Below the pieces are notes generated by a model, which ran no database searches, was not told the origin of the DNA, and saw only the letters and a program-made list of their open reading frames with translations. From Papio anubis (Eukaryota; Chordata; Mammalia; Primates; Cercopithecidae), in NCBI RefSeq assembly GCF_008728515.1, contig NC_044978.1, forward strand, positions 147,990,262-148,054,261: a stretch of 64,000 nt of DNA, read 5' to 3'. Positions 10,077 through 21,924 of this stretch are shown in pieces (the stretch's first letter is position 1; every line of letters begins with the position of its first letter). Both the position numbers and the translations under genes were made by a program.

Positions 10077-11324
10077 AAGTAGGACCTGAGTTGCTGAGAG
10101 CTGGCAGATCATCGAGGTATCTATGGCGGTGGTGAGCGGTGATGAGGCCTCACTGGGGCAATGGGAGTTGGAGATAGAAGCTTCAAGTGTCCTCATTTCT
10201 GCCATAATCAGTTAAAGGAACTGAAGAAGATCCAGTAGATAAATAATGGGTTAATAAAGCTTTCTGACATACATATTTGCATATTTAAAGAAAAACTGTG
10301 TCTTAATTCAAGGAAAGTACCTTGCCAGTGGGATTTTCAGGAGGTGGATACCCTTATAACCACACCCATGAAACAACAGCCTACTTTACTGGTGTATTAT
10401 CAGCCTAGGATCCAGTTATAGCAATTGCCTATGAAAAATGGCATTGATGCTTGAGGTTAAAAAGGGAACTAATACTTCCTAATGAAGACCGTTTAAATTT
10501 GCATGAGATGGTGAGGTGGTCTAAGAAGAGCTGAAATGCTTTCAGAGGGAACATCACTGCTTGCTACCCTTGACACCTCAGTACCTAATCTTAGTAAGAG
10601 AAACGGAACTACCCTTTCATCTCAGGTCTGCTTGGAAGATCAAGTCAATTTGGTTTGCTGACAGCTACTGCTGTTTGTTAAGGAAAAAAAAAAGTAATTG
10701 TAGAAACTGTCTTTGAATCATTTTGTTTTACAAGTAACAAATTTATTAAAAGCAAAGAAGAAGGTGAGAGAGAGAAAGAAAGAAAGAAATCTTTCAGAGA
10801 TATTGGAATTTGGGGGATTGAAGAGGAGGTATTTATAGATGAAGACTTCCTAGAAGTAAAACAGCAAATAAAAACCTGAAACTGTGGTTGTCCCCCCAGG
10901 GGACAGGTGAGGTGCCCCCACCATAATGGGGGCCATTTCCCCCTCCCTACTTTCAATTTCTCCTTACTACCCTATCCTGTTAGTGAAATGATGGGGAAGT
11001 TTTGGTGTGACCTGAATACTTCCTGATTTGAGTAACATAAGAAAAAAGTACAGAAAGGAAATATGGTTTTAAGAGCAAAGGGAAATTGACTAAATATGAA
11101 ATCTTTAGTGACTATATTAACTTGGGAGTGTCCATTTTGAACTTCGTTGTGCTGAAAGTTCTTGAAGACCCAGGCATCGAGATCCTCACACTTCGCCATG
11201 GAGTGAATCAGGCATGATTTGTGTGTCACCATGTGACATCTTCAGCTTGGATTTTATTTGGCTGGCTTACCCCTGGAAGATATGTCACATAATTGACCAC
11301 TGCAGGGATAGAAAGTTTTTCTGT
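10077..11324. other. Mostly unassigned sequence
   Basis: A short purine-rich run lies at 10769-10798. No gene model or confident repeat was found. Confidence 0.4.
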
Positions 11325-11638
11325 CAGCCAGGCTTGGTGGCTCACGTCTGTAGTCCCAGCACTTTGGGAGGCCAAGGCAGGCAGATCCCTGAGGTCGGGA
11401 GTTTGAGACCAGCCTGACCAACATGAAGAAACACCGTCTCTACTAAAAATAAAGATAAAAATAAATTAGCTAGGTGTGGTGGCACATGCCTGTAATCCCA
11501 GCTACTAGGGAGGCTGAGGCAGGAGAATCGTTTGAACCTGAGAGGCAGAGGTTGCAGTAAGCCGAGATCGTACCATTGCACTCCAGCCTGGGAAACAAGA
11601 GCGGAACTCCGTCCCCCCGCGCGCAAAAAAAAAAAAAA
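11325..11638 (+). mobile_element. Alu, sense, perfect target duplication
   Basis: It is a full-length Alu with poly(A) tail. A perfect 15-bp duplication AAAGTTTTTCTGTCA flanks it, consistent with a fairly recent insertion. A GCGCGC patch interrupts the start of its tail. Confidence 0.97.
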
Positions 11639-11818
11639 GTTTTTCTGTCAATATCAAACAGTGATATGAAGTTTGAAGAGTCTAGCGGTACAAATAATGC
11701 TAACAGTGACTTGCTGCTTGAAAGGATAACATTTTATTAGCTATTGGAATATATGTGTTAATTTCATATTATGTTCTCTGAACTAAACAGGATGTGACCA
11801 TATACATTTTGTTTTTAT

Positions 11819-12016
11819 TGAAATGAGGTCTCACTCTGTTGCCCAGGCTGGGGTGCAGTGGTGTGATCATGGCTCACTACAGCCTGACCCTCTTGGGCTC
11901 AAGCGATTCTCCCACCTCAGCCTCCAGAGTAGCTGGGACCACAGGCACATGCCACTATGCCCGGTTAATTTTTTTTTTTTTTTTAAAGAGATGAGGTGTT
12001 ACTATATTGCCCAGAG
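11819..12016 (-). mobile_element. Alu (J-like), antisense, truncated
   Basis: It begins at GAAATGAGGTCTCACTCTGT and covers the right monomer plus the linker and a short part of the left monomer, stopping at TTGCCCAG. Its 5' portion is missing. It faces the sense Alu at 11325-11638. Confidence 0.85.
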
Positions 12017-12919
12017 CAGACACATTTTAACAAATGATTCTCAATTCAAGCTTGTTCTCTTTCCATACAAAATACCCATCACAATTGTAATAAAACAGGT
12101 AGTTTTCTACTAGTTTTCTGTCCTAGTTTCAAAGTTCATCTTTGCTTTCAACTTAGCGAAAGGTTTCATTTTAGTGCACTAAGCCATGTTAATGGTACAA
12201 TGCTCTGCTGGTTGCAGTTGGGTGGAGCTATGATAGTGTACATCCGTAAACTGCCCAATGTGAGTTGGTTTTTGGTATTATAAGGGATTACACCCATTGA
12301 CGTGTCTGTTTGCAATCATAGTTTGCCTATTGAAAAGGGTGCTGTTTTCTAAAAGCCACGAAGAAAAAAGTAAACATTATATGAATTTGACTCAGGAAGA
12401 ATAGAACAAATGTTGGCAAACTTTATCATGATCAACAATTGCTCTTTTAGTGTTCTCTCAGTTGCTCTAAAGGAGAGTCATTAGTTTAATAAATAAGCTA
12501 GATGATGAAAACCCTAATATCTACATGGACTCAATCTATGATTTGCTAATCATTGCTACACTTAAGCTGAGTCAGGACAGTGGTTTTGATAGATACATCA
12601 AGGGAAGTAGTGTTGCCAGGTGGCCAATGTCTTCTTTTATTCTTTTAAAATTCTCTAAGTTTTTTTCTTTAAAATTCTCTAAAAGTTAATCATTCACTGA
12701 AATCAGTAAGCCTCTTGAACTGTCTTCTTGTTTTTATGCTAGAGTAGGGTGCCTGATGGGGAGAAGATTTTCACTTTTTGCAACCTGAAAAGCTGTCCTG
12801 TGGAGGACTGAGAAGTACTTTCTGCCTTTCTGATGAGCCTGTGATCTCTTTTTGGTACAGATTGGTTGGGGAGGGGCTACTTGGTGGGACTACTGGGCAG
12901 GCCCAGATACCAATAATAT
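12017..12919. other. Unassigned sequence
   Basis: No repeat or gene was recognised in this interval. Confidence 0.4.
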
Positions 12920-13100
12920 TGATGACTAGTGTTTAGGTAGTGCTCACCACGTGCCAGTTCCCCTTCTAAGTGCCTTACCAATAGACTCCTCAAATGGCCC
13001 CACCATGCGGTATTCCCATCTTGTTGATGAGAAGACTGAGGCACAGGAATATGAAATACACTTTCAAGCCTGAGTTGTCTGATGCCAAAGTCCATGTTCC
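12920..13100 (-). mobile_element. MIR SINE, antisense
   Basis: It has the reverse MIR order: GTGCTCACCACGTGCCAGTT, then TTGTTGATGAGAAGACTGAG, then a degraded head. Confidence 0.75.
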
Positions 13101-13844
13101 CGACATTGTGATTCCCTTTTAAATGATTTACACCAGGGTAGACAGGGATGTGCCACTCAAAGGGACAAACATCAACCAGGACAGGCTTGTGGAATATGGA
13201 ATTCTAGGGACTCCCAGAAAGAAATGGTCAAGGGTAAGACACAGGGAAGAGAATCTGGCACCCCCAATGTTTAAGCAACGTGATGATTCAGACTATTGGG
13301 GAATCGTTAAAGAATGGGGAGGTTAAGGGTATCTGAGCTGCATATGTTTTTGTAGTCTAAAATCTGAACTAGGCTTCTTATTTTTGGATGCAATTATAGG
13401 GGATGATGGTGATCAATGTAGGAAAAGGGTACAATTTATTATTTAGTTTGTTTACTTATTCAACACATATTTATGGAGTGTTTACTGTTCCTTCTGCACT
13501 AGACAGCTACAAAAAGCTGAGGATGCTGTAGTATTCTACTGACAGGCTGAGCATCCCTGACCTGTAAGTCTGGAGGCAGTCTCTCCTACAACAATAGTTA
13601 CAGTACTTTCTGGGTCCCTATAACCACTATTCCCCACATCCCTTCAAGCCAATTAATTACTAATGTGCTGAGATGTTTAAAATGTAAGATACAATTATGG
13701 GACATAAGGTATTATCTAAAACCTATCTAGGTTGTTGACAGTAGGGAAATAAGAGGAATTATGACTTAGAATGTGGAGATGGTGCTTTATGTGCTCAGAA
13801 GAAAAAGGGCAAGAAAGGAAGGGGAGAGTCAATTAAATGCAGAG
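13101..13844. other. Unassigned sequence with a short L2-like piece
   Basis: Positions 13445-13510 (TTCAACACATATTTATGGAG and onward) resemble an antisense L2 tail. The rest is unassigned. A 67-codon plus frame at 13123-13326 has no recognisable domain. Confidence 0.35.
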
Positions 13845-14035
13845 AAGGATCATTTATTGAATGTCTATTATAAACCAGATCAATTTGCAGGTGTCATCTC
13901 GTGTTATTCCACCAACAGCTCTGTGATATCTGTTATTATTCTTATTTTAGTTTTTTACAGACCTGACTGCGGTTACACGGCTAGTAAGCACTGCTAGTTA
14001 AGTGGCAGAGCCTGGATTTTACTGCATACCTCAGG
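13845..14035 (-). mobile_element. MIR SINE, antisense
   Basis: ATTTATTGAATGTCTATTAT, ACAGCTCTGTGATATCTGTT and GGCTAGTAAGCACTGCTAGT appear in MIR reverse order. Confidence 0.8.
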
Positions 14036-14388
14036 AGGAAATGAAAATTGGTACTTCTGCCCGAGGCACCTCCTAGGAATAGGAGGACCTTCCTTGGCAC
14101 AGTCAGACTAGGCAAAAAGGGTATAGGAAATAGGAAGCTGGGATGTCATAGATCATGATGGTTTCCAGATGTCAGATTCTTTTCTATTTTGGCAGAAGAT
14201 GAGTCAGTAGGAAAGGGCCAGGGTGCCAGGACAAGGGGAGAGATTACCTCTGGGAGGGATAGGAGGGTGTAGCAGTTGGCAAGCCACCGAATGCTAACTG
14301 CAGATAATCCATGTAAAGTTTTCTCTAGTCTCACTCTGCTTACTTTCAACTGTATCAAAAAAAAAAAAAAAAAGATTACTATTAAATA

Positions 14389-14573
14389 AAAAAAAAAAAT
14401 TAGCTGGGTGTAGTGGTAGGCGCCTGTAGTCCCAGCTACTCCAGAGGCTGAGGCAGGAGAATGGCGTGAACATGGGAGGTGAAACTTGCCGTGAGCAGAG
14501 ATCACGCCACTGCACTCCAGCCTGGGTGACAGAGTGAGACTCTGTCTCAAAAAAAAAAAAGAAAGAAAGAAGC
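14389..14573 (+). mobile_element. Alu right monomer, 5'-truncated
   Basis: It starts in the A-rich linker before TTAGCTGGGTGTAGTGG and runs to a poly(A)/(GAAA)n tail. GGAGAATGGCGTGAAC is the AluY/late-S type wording. A separate A-run lies at 14347-14363. Confidence 0.9.
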
Positions 14574-14834
14574 AAGGTCTTCAGATCCTTTTGTTTAACA
14601 GAAGCCATTAATGTGAACAGTTCAGGAAGACCATCAGCCAGCCCTACTGATGCCTGTGAATGCCATGCAAACTTTATTTTATAGGACCTTCATACTGAGA
14701 GGGTCCTTTAATTGGGACACCATTATCCTTTAGAATCAAGTGGTCAAGAGTGGTCTTATGTTTGGAAGAAGGAATTACGAATACTTCTTCCATTATAAAT
14801 GTATACTGTTCTTCTGATGATAGCACCTACTACT

Positions 14835-15510
14835 ACAACTATGTGGTAGGTAAGAGCATGGCTTTGGAATTAGACAAAACTGGGTTCAAACTCTAGCTTG
14901 GCTATGAAGCAGATTAGGATATAGGTTGGCTATATAAAAGAAACCTGAAATAATGGAGATTTGAACAGGATAGAAAGCTATTTTCTTTTTTACTTAACAG
15001 TCTGAGATAGGAGGTCTAGGACTGAGAGAGCTCCTCTACACTGCGTGGCTATCCATGAACTTAATCTTGTTGCACTGTCCATAGAATGAGGTTTTCAAAT
15101 GTAAGGTTCAAGATGCCTCATTTCTTCATCAGCATTCCAAGTGGTAGTATGGAAGAGGGGAAAGTGGGGGAGGGGGGAGCACTTTATATTTAAAGGCAAG
15201 TCCAGGAAGTTACTCATACCATACCATTTCACTTCATATCCCATTGGCCAGATCTTAGTCTCATGGCTGTACCTGGCTGCAAGGGAAGCTGGGAAATGTA
15301 GTCTTTATTCCGAAGGGCCATGTGCCTAATCCAAAATCAGAGGTTCTATCACTGTAGGATCTAATGAGTGACTTTGGGTCAGTTAGTTAACTTCTGTGTC
15401 TCAGTTTCTGCCCCGTAACATGGGATAATAAAAGTCTACCTCATAGAGTTGGTGTAATGATTACAGAGGAAAATATTCAAAGTACTTACTAAGCACTCAA
15501 CAGAGATAGT
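14835..15510 (+). mobile_element. MIR SINE split by another repeat
   Basis: The MIR head (AAGAGCATGGCTTTGGAATT, TGGGTTCAAACTCTAGCTTG) is at 14835-14920. The MIR tail (GAGTGACTTTGGGTCAGTTA to TACTTACTAAGCACTCAACA) is at 15366-15510. The about 440 bp between them belongs to a different repeat inserted in the MIR. Confidence 0.75.
14921..15362 (-). mobile_element. Unclassified interspersed repeat inside a MIR
   Basis: It carries CTGCAAGGGAAGCTGGGAAA and TGTAGTCTTTATTCCGAAGG, words I know from a common mammalian repeat I cannot name. Related copies in the other orientation are at 53140-53560 and 55470-55790. Confidence 0.55.
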
Positions 15511-15631
15511 TGTGATGAGCATTGGTTTATTGAGGTTGGGAGCATTTCCAGAGCCATCTACCCAGCATGCCAGGACCCTAAGATTGTCACTCCTTTTCTA
15601 TGTAGGCTCATGTTTGAATCTTCTCAAGCAG

Positions 15632-15853
15632 AGGTGTCCAATATTTTGGCTTCCTTGGGGCACATTGGAAGAAGAAAAATTGTCTTGGGCCACACATAAA
15701 ATACACTAATGATAGCTGATGAGCTAAAAAACAAGTTGCAAAAATATCTTATAATGTTTTAAGAAAGTTTACAAATTTGTGTTGGGCCACATTCAAAGCT
15801 GTCCTGGGCCGCATGTGGCCCACAGGCCGCGGGTTGGCCAAGCTTGCTTTAAA
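15632..15853 (+). mobile_element. hAT-Charlie MITE, MER30-like
   Basis: It starts CAGAGGTGTCCAATATTTTG and includes TTGTCTTGGGCCACACATAA and ATCTTATAATGTTTTAAGAA. The end GGTTGGCCAAGCTTG is an imperfect inverted match to the start. Family naming is from memory of the consensus. Confidence 0.7.
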
Positions 15854-16554
15854 GGCCTTTGTGGTTAGAATTTAGTGACCAAAATATTACCTACCAATAA
15901 CGGAAAGCAAAAGGTCCATTCCACATAGTCCCTAAGAGAAAAAGAGTTGGCAGTGGCTATGACTCCTTTCCCCAGCCACCAGCTCATGAAGGACAGAGGT
16001 GGCAGATGAAGATGAGGAGCAGAGTTTGCCTTTATCCCTTGCTGCCCAGGTATGCCCAAGGCTCACCTTTCATCTCCAAAACCCAGCGCTCCAATTTCAG
16101 GCTGAAGTATGCCAGCTCTTCACTGGTGCCTTTGTTTCCATTCTCCACAGCCTGGCCCCTGTCCAGTCCACCCCGGGAGCCAGTCACATTTAGATGGAAG
16201 TTAGCAATGAATGATTATTGGAAAATACTTTTTACAATTGCCCTGTTTGCTTTTTGCTGGCTTTGTTAGATGCTGAGTAATAACGCAGGTGCTAAGTCAG
16301 ATGAGAAGATGCTTCTTCCTTTCAGAAGTACATAGGTCTCAGAAACTTGTTAAGAATGTATTTGCACTATGAAGTGGCCAATCCATTTTAAAAGACCCTG
16401 TAAAATATCTGCCATTAACAGAAGTTACCTTAGCCTTTCTGAGAGGTAATTCATGCCGTGGCTTATAAAATACCAGCCCTTTCCTTATGTGTGGCCTGAA
16501 AGACATTATTTTGTTTCGGGGAGCAACAGATTTGCTGAATACCATCTACTCAAA
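15854..16554. other. Unassigned sequence
   Basis: No repeat or gene was recognised. Overlapping 60-90 codon frames here have no domain. Confidence 0.35.
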
Positions 16555-16685
16555 GTCGGAAATGCTTTGTTGAAGGCCTACTGTGTGCCAAACCCCTTAG
16601 CTCTCCCAACTTCTCAGAGTGGCATTATCTGCCTGCTTTGTGGATGAGCAAACTGACATGTATCACAGTTCAACCTCAGAGTGCT
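16555..16685 (-). mobile_element. MIR SINE fragment, antisense
   Basis: GAAGGCCTACTGTGTGCCAA, GTGGCATTATCTGCCTGCTT and TGTGGATGAGCAAACTGACA are the degraded reverse MIR core. Confidence 0.6.
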
Positions 16686-16945
16686 GGGGTGATTCTCACT
16701 GCATTTCAAGACGTGTTTTCTTGCCCTGATTCCTCCTCATGGAAAGAATTATCTCTGTAACTTCATCACTATATCTGGCAACAAAAAGAGAGAGCCCATG
16801 GTGGTTGAAAACATGCATATATTTTAAATCAACAGGAGTTTGATACTCTTCTTCTTGGCTGTAAATCATCAAAGAATTCCTCAGCTGCAACGGTTCCATT
16901 ATTAACACAGAAAGATGCTAATAAAAGCTCTTGTATACCAATAGC

Positions 16946-17135
16946 TTTCTCTTATTTCCTTCTCTCTTTCCTTCCTTTTCCCTTTCTACTTTGTTGCTTC
17001 CCTCCTTCCCTCCCTCCCTTCCTTCTTCTCTCTCTCTCTCTCCCTCTCTCCCTTCCTCCCTTCCTTTTTCCCTCCCTCCTTCTCTCCCTCCCTTCCTTCC
17101 TTCTCCCCATTTTATTTTCCTTCCCTTCTTTCTTT
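16946..17135. repeat. Polypyrimidine low-complexity tract, (CCTT)n/(TC)n
   Basis: About 190 bp almost entirely C and T on the plus strand. The complementary strand gives the Gly/Arg/Glu-rich frame at 16918-17151, which is not a gene. Confidence 0.95.
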
Positions 17136-18641
17136 GGATGATGTAAACCACTGTGATTGCGATAAACAGCCTAAAGGTTTTAGGGTTTCAGTGAACTAAG
17201 ATTTACAGATCACAGCTAATCACTAATTTGTCCTTACTACAGTAAACTTACTTGTTCCCCCCTGCGCAGTTAAGGGAACCAAAATGAATTCAACTCCACA
17301 CTCTGGTTATCCACAATGAGGTCCTGTGCCTTGGCATGCATCACTTACAGTAAAAACGTTGGTTTTTCAAATTGATTCAGTGTCCCTCAATTCCATCTGG
17401 AGGGTGGAAGTTGTAGTGTAAAACAAAGACAACTCTGGTTTCTGCACGGAACAAGAGCCGTGTGTGGAATTGAAGGCATTACTTTTCAATGTAGCTTGTT
17501 TCCAACAACAGCTTTGGGAATCTCCTTTTATGATAGCAAGAAAAGTTAGCACAAGGAAGCATAGGTTCCCCTGCCAACCACCCAAATCCTTTAATCTTTT
17601 TATGTTGAACCTTTGCCACTGAAACCTAAGGAAATAACTTGGGTTAAATATAATAGTTATGCGTTACCATAGCCTGTTGCTAGGTGGGGTTTCAAAACAG
17701 TTTTTATTTCCAATATATGCCCTTTGATAACAGAATAAAATGACCCTTCTAGTAATTAGTAATGCTTTTCAACAATTGCTCTGGCAGAAGAAATTGGCAT
17801 AATTTTGCAAGTGTGATTGTGTTTCATGTTAGTATCTGTACATAGATACAGGGAAGATATTATAGACATGCAGAAATATTACACTTAATAACAAGACAGG
17901 CAGAAATATTATACTTAATAACATAGAAACCAATAAAGCCCCAATTGGAAAGCTTCTCATTCTCCTGTCCGATTGAAAAAAACAAAAGCCTAGAGAACTA
18001 CGGCACTATGTATTTTTAATGGTTTGCTTATTAAGAAAAAAATGTCATATTTCTTTAAAGAAGTATAGAGCAGAACATAAAGGTTCTGGTAACTTGAAAA
18101 AAGTGCAGAATTTCTAAGCTCACAGAAATTAGCTTTAACTATTTTCTTTGTAATTCTGAAAACCAGAAAACCATATGATGTGGTAAAATAATAATAATAG
18201 TAAAGCAGCATTATTCAAGGAATGGGGAGAAACATTTTACTTTCACTGATTTTAATATCAAAAAGTTTGCAGGAAATGCTCATAATTTAAATTTAAGTGA
18301 AAGAAAGCAAAATACAAAATATCATGAGTCAAATTTTATAAAAGCTGGAAAATTACATATAAAAAGATTGAAAGGATGCATACTAGAATATGAGCATTTG
18401 TTTCTCTGCATGTTGAGATTAATGATTGGCAATGCTTACATTCTTTATTCTTTTATGCTACTTTCCATTTCTACAGTGATTAGTTTATATTCTTTTTAAG
18501 AGAAATATATTATTTTTTAAAAACACAAATTAAAATAATGCAAGGGCTTCTCTATCAATAGAAATCAAACTGGGAAAAAGGTAGAAAATAATGTTGCTTT
18601 GGGAAAGTCAAACTTTGGATTTTTTTTTCTTTTATTTTTTC
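17136..18641. other. Unassigned AT-rich sequence
   Basis: It contains a 30-bp tandem pair at 17866-17925 and, at about 18290-18470, wording like an old L1 3' end. No gene was seen. Confidence 0.35.
17866..17925 (+). repeat. 30-bp tandem duplication
   Basis: 17866-17895 and 17896-17925 are head-to-tail copies with 4 mismatches, sharing GCAGAAATATTA and CTTAATAACA. Confidence 0.9.
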
Positions 18642-19285
18642 CAGAGGTCAGCAAACTTTTTCTGTAAAGGGCTAAGTATTTTGTGCTTTGTGGTTCTTAC
18701 AATGTCTGTTGCAACAATTCCGCTCTGCCATTGCAATGCAAAAGTAGTTAGATCATACATAATGAATGCGCATTGTGTTCCAATACAATGTTATTTATTA
18801 ATACAAATTTGAATATTATATAATTTCATGTATTGTGAAATATTATTCTTCTTTTGACTTTTTCCCCACTATTTATTTATTTATTTATTTATTTATTTTG
18901 AGACAGAGTGTCTCTCTGTTGCCCTGGCAGGAGTGCAGTAGTGCGATCTCCGCTCACAGAAAAGCTCCGCCTCCCAGATTCACGCCAATCTCCTGCCTCA
19001 GCCTCCTGAGTAGCTGGGACTACAGGCGCCAGCCACCATGCCCAGCTAATTTTTTTGTAGTTGTTTAGTAAAGGCGGGGTTTCACCATGTTAGCCAGGAT
19101 GGTCTCGATCTTCTGACCTCGTGATCTGCCCGCCTTGGCCTCCCAAAGTGCTGGGATTACAGGCGTGAGCCACCGCGCCCGGTCACCACTATTTAAAAAT
19201 GTAAAAACCATTTATAGCTTATGGGTCATATAAAAACACATCATAGGTCAGATTTGGACCTCAGGCCATAGTTTGCCAACCCCTG
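18642..19285 (-). mobile_element. hAT-Charlie-type MITE split by an Alu
   Basis: The left end CAGAGGTCAGCAAAC and the right end GTTTGCCAACCCCTG form inverted repeats at 12 of 15 positions. The interior has AAAGGGCTAAGTATTTTGTG and AAATGTAAAAACCATTTATA. Removing the Alu leaves about 330 bp. The subfamily (MER33-like) is uncertain. Confidence 0.7.
18876..19184 (-). mobile_element. Alu, antisense, with (ATTT)n tail
   Basis: It is a complete antisense Alu whose tail became an (ATTT)n run at 18871-18898. The 9-bp duplication CACTATTTA at 18867-18875 and 19187-19195 marks insertion into the hAT MITE. Confidence 0.95.
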
Positions 19286-20029
19286 CTCTATTCTATTATT
19301 CCACATTTTCCAGAAAATTAAAAAATATACATTATCTTTCAGTTTTCTGTTTAATAACATCAGAAACATTTAAAGTGGACGCATGTGCTCAGATCGCTCA
19401 GATTTACAAAAACACATTCCAGAGGGGAGGAATCAGCTTGGATTCTGCTCCTCCAACTGAAATCCTGGGGTTAGAATTCCAGTCATGCTGATGAAAATGA
19501 AGGGGCTCTTTCCGTGAAAGCCTGGCAGTTCCAGAGCTGTCAGTCGCCACGCCGCTCCAGGTATCTGCCAACTATTTCCACATTTTTCTGAGGCTTCTCC
19601 GGACCTTAGTGTGAAGGAAGCAAGGATTCTCCCCTCTGGCCACCACGGGGGCTGAACCCGAGGCACTTTTCCAGGGTTATGACTGAGAAGTAACCCCACA
19701 CTGGTACCTCGCTGGTTCAAAGAGGATGCTGTTATACCCACAGGAGGTGGGTATACAAAGTCAGACACCATTGCAGTTCAGTGTTAGTGATCGTGTGGTC
19801 GTTCTGAGTGACTACTGTAAGCTGCGGTGATTCTGGGGTGGGAGGGAGTGGAGTTAGACCCTGCTTGTCTCTTTCAAGTGTTAGTGGGCTGTTTTGTTGA
19901 AGTCTTGCTTATGCCTGGAGTCTTTTGTTATTGCTGCTGTTGTTGTTGTTTTATTTAATACTTTTTTTGGTCTTTAATTGCTTCGTTATCTAGTTCAGAA
20001 GTGAACAGTTTCATCAAAACTGCATGTAG
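19286..20029. other. Unassigned, slightly GC-richer sequence
   Basis: A 112-codon minus frame at 19433-19771 spans a locally GC-richer part, but no domain, splice context or start context supports a gene. A short TTG run lies near 19935-19950. Confidence 0.35.
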
Positions 20030-20293
20030 TGGGAGGCCGAGGTGGGCAAATCACTTGAGGTCAGGAGTTCAAGACCAGCCTGGCCACCATGGTGAAACCC
20101 CGTTTCTACTAAAAATACAAAAATTAGCTGGGCATGGTGGCATGCGCCTGTGGTCCCAGCTACTCAGGAGGCTGAGGCAGAAGAATTGCTTGAAGCTGGG
20201 AGGCGGAGGCTGCAGTGAGCTGAGATCACACCACTGCACTCCAGCCTGGGCGACAGAGTGAGACTCTGTCTCAAAAACAAAAAACAAAAAAAC
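20030..20293 (+). mobile_element. Alu, sense, 5'-truncated
   Basis: It starts in the middle of the left monomer at GGGAGGCCGAGGTGGGCAAA, lacking about the first 45 bases, and ends in a CAAAAA-type tail. Confidence 0.93.
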
Positions 20294-20777
20294 TCTCCAA
20301 ATCTCATCTAGACAAGTCACAATAACTGAAGAGATAGGGACAGTGGGTGTCTTGCGCATGCGCACAGTGGTGGGAAATGTAAATGCCATAAAAATCCAAT
20401 GTAGAGGCGGAATCAAAGAAGGCAGAATGTGGAATTCAAATAATCAATCAATCTATCAATCACAATGCACTTATTAAATACCTATCATGTCCTAGATCTC
20501 TATGGTCCCTGTCACATTTTATTTACTATCTATACTTATGATTGGACAGATACAATGTGCTTCCAGGGCTGAGGGAAGGTCAATGGAGGAGTACAGGGAA
20601 CATTTTCTATTAATACAACTTTTAATACAACTTTACAACTTAATGAAGACTCAAAATTTTGCTATCAGAGGAGGACTTTATTCAGATGACATAAGAGTAC
20701 TAATTAGGATCCTTTATTTTAGGAAGTGTCCTTTATTTGTGTAAGGAAGTGTTTCTTATTTATTTATTATTTATTTA
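20294..20777. other. Unassigned sequence
   Basis: A short CAAT/ATCA repeat is present at about 20440-20462, followed by weak MIR/L2-like wording at 20465-20495. No gene was recognised. Confidence 0.35.
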
Positions 20778-20967
20778 TTTTTGAGATGGAGTCTTGCTCT
20801 GTCGCCCAGCCTGGGACTACAGGTGTGCACCACCATGCCTGGCTAATTTTTGTATTTTTTAGTAGAGATGGGGTTTCACCATGTTGGCCAGGCTCCTGAC
20901 CTCGTGATCTGCCCGACTCGGCCTCTCTAAGTGTTGGGATTACAGGCATGAGCCACTGAGCCTGGCC
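20778..20967 (-). mobile_element. Alu, antisense, with internal deletion
   Basis: GTCGCCCAGC is joined directly to CTGGGACTACAGGTGTG, removing about 95 bp of the right monomer. The target duplication GGAAGTGTTTCTTA lies before 20757 and after 20968, so this is one insertion that later lost its middle or was made from a deleted template. Confidence 0.93.
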
Positions 20968-21810
20968 TTGGAAGTGTTTCTTAATAGCTTATGTTAAAAA
21001 CCCAAAAGCATGTCTATAGATTTCATATTTTATTTGGTAGAGAAAGTCCCACTGTACAAGGCCGACTTAAAAGGATTTGAACATACGGAGAAGAGTCTGA
21101 TTCGTTTGCTTTTCTTCTCAGGGAGAAGAGTCCCTGACTTCAGAACCCCTGAGGTCCTGAAAGTGATTTGTATTAGAGCATCCCTGCAGCTGACTTTCTG
21201 ACAGTCAACCGGATGCTGGATTGATCTGCGAGTGCTAGAACCACACAAAGATATCACTCCAGCGAGGAAGGGATCTGGGCTGGAGTGTGACTCCAACGCC
21301 CTGAAGGACTGGAAACATCATAAATATCCTCCCTCTTTGACAGATCTGCTGTTTTATTCTTTAGACTGAACCAGCAAGGGCTATAGGTAATCACCTTGGT
21401 TGAAGAAATGGATTTAGGTGCCAGGACTCCTTCAGATCTGGGTGGAGCTGGGGTGGATTGGATGGGCACATGGGATGTTAAGAATGCTTCTGGGCATGGT
21501 CTCTCGATGACAGAGGGCAAGCTTCTCACTCCCTGTCAGAGACGAACGATGTTTCAACTTTAAACTACATAGTTTTTCTTGAGGTCAAAACATTTCATAA
21601 GCATACGTCTCTGGAATCACAAATGGAAAAATTTAACTTGTTTTGCAGAAATTGATTTTACAGTTTTTTTTTCAGGAACTTTTTTTTCCTTTTCAAGTAA
21701 GATAGGTATCCTTGTATTATTCTTCTAGCTTTAATGAACCTCTTGTTTCCTGGGATTTCAAAAATTCAGTGAAATTGACCTGGAAAAGGTGATCAAGAAG
21801 AAAGATAGCA
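20968..21810. other. Unassigned sequence
   Basis: Several 60-90 codon frames on both strands lack recognisable domains. No repeat family was identified. Confidence 0.35.
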
Positions 21811-21811
21811 G

Positions 21812-21845
<34 letters not shown>

Positions 21846-21882
21846 TCTTTCTCTCTCTCTGTGTGTGTGTGTGTGTGTGTAT
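21811..21882. repeat. (TC)n followed by (TG)n microsatellite
   Basis: A CTCTCTGT-type tract passes into about nine TG units. Confidence 0.97.
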
Positions 21883-21924
21883 AATTGTGTTGGTGTGATG
21901 AATGAGCATTGCTGCTACATAACA

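Noticed and set aside
14146..14608. Two overlapping minus frames of 134 and 104 codons
   Set aside because: Most of their length is Alu plus A-runs read as poly-Phe; no independent coding sequence is left.
19433..19771. 112-codon minus-strand frame in GC-richer DNA
   Set aside because: No domain, no splice sites that make a sensible exon, and no promoter signal.
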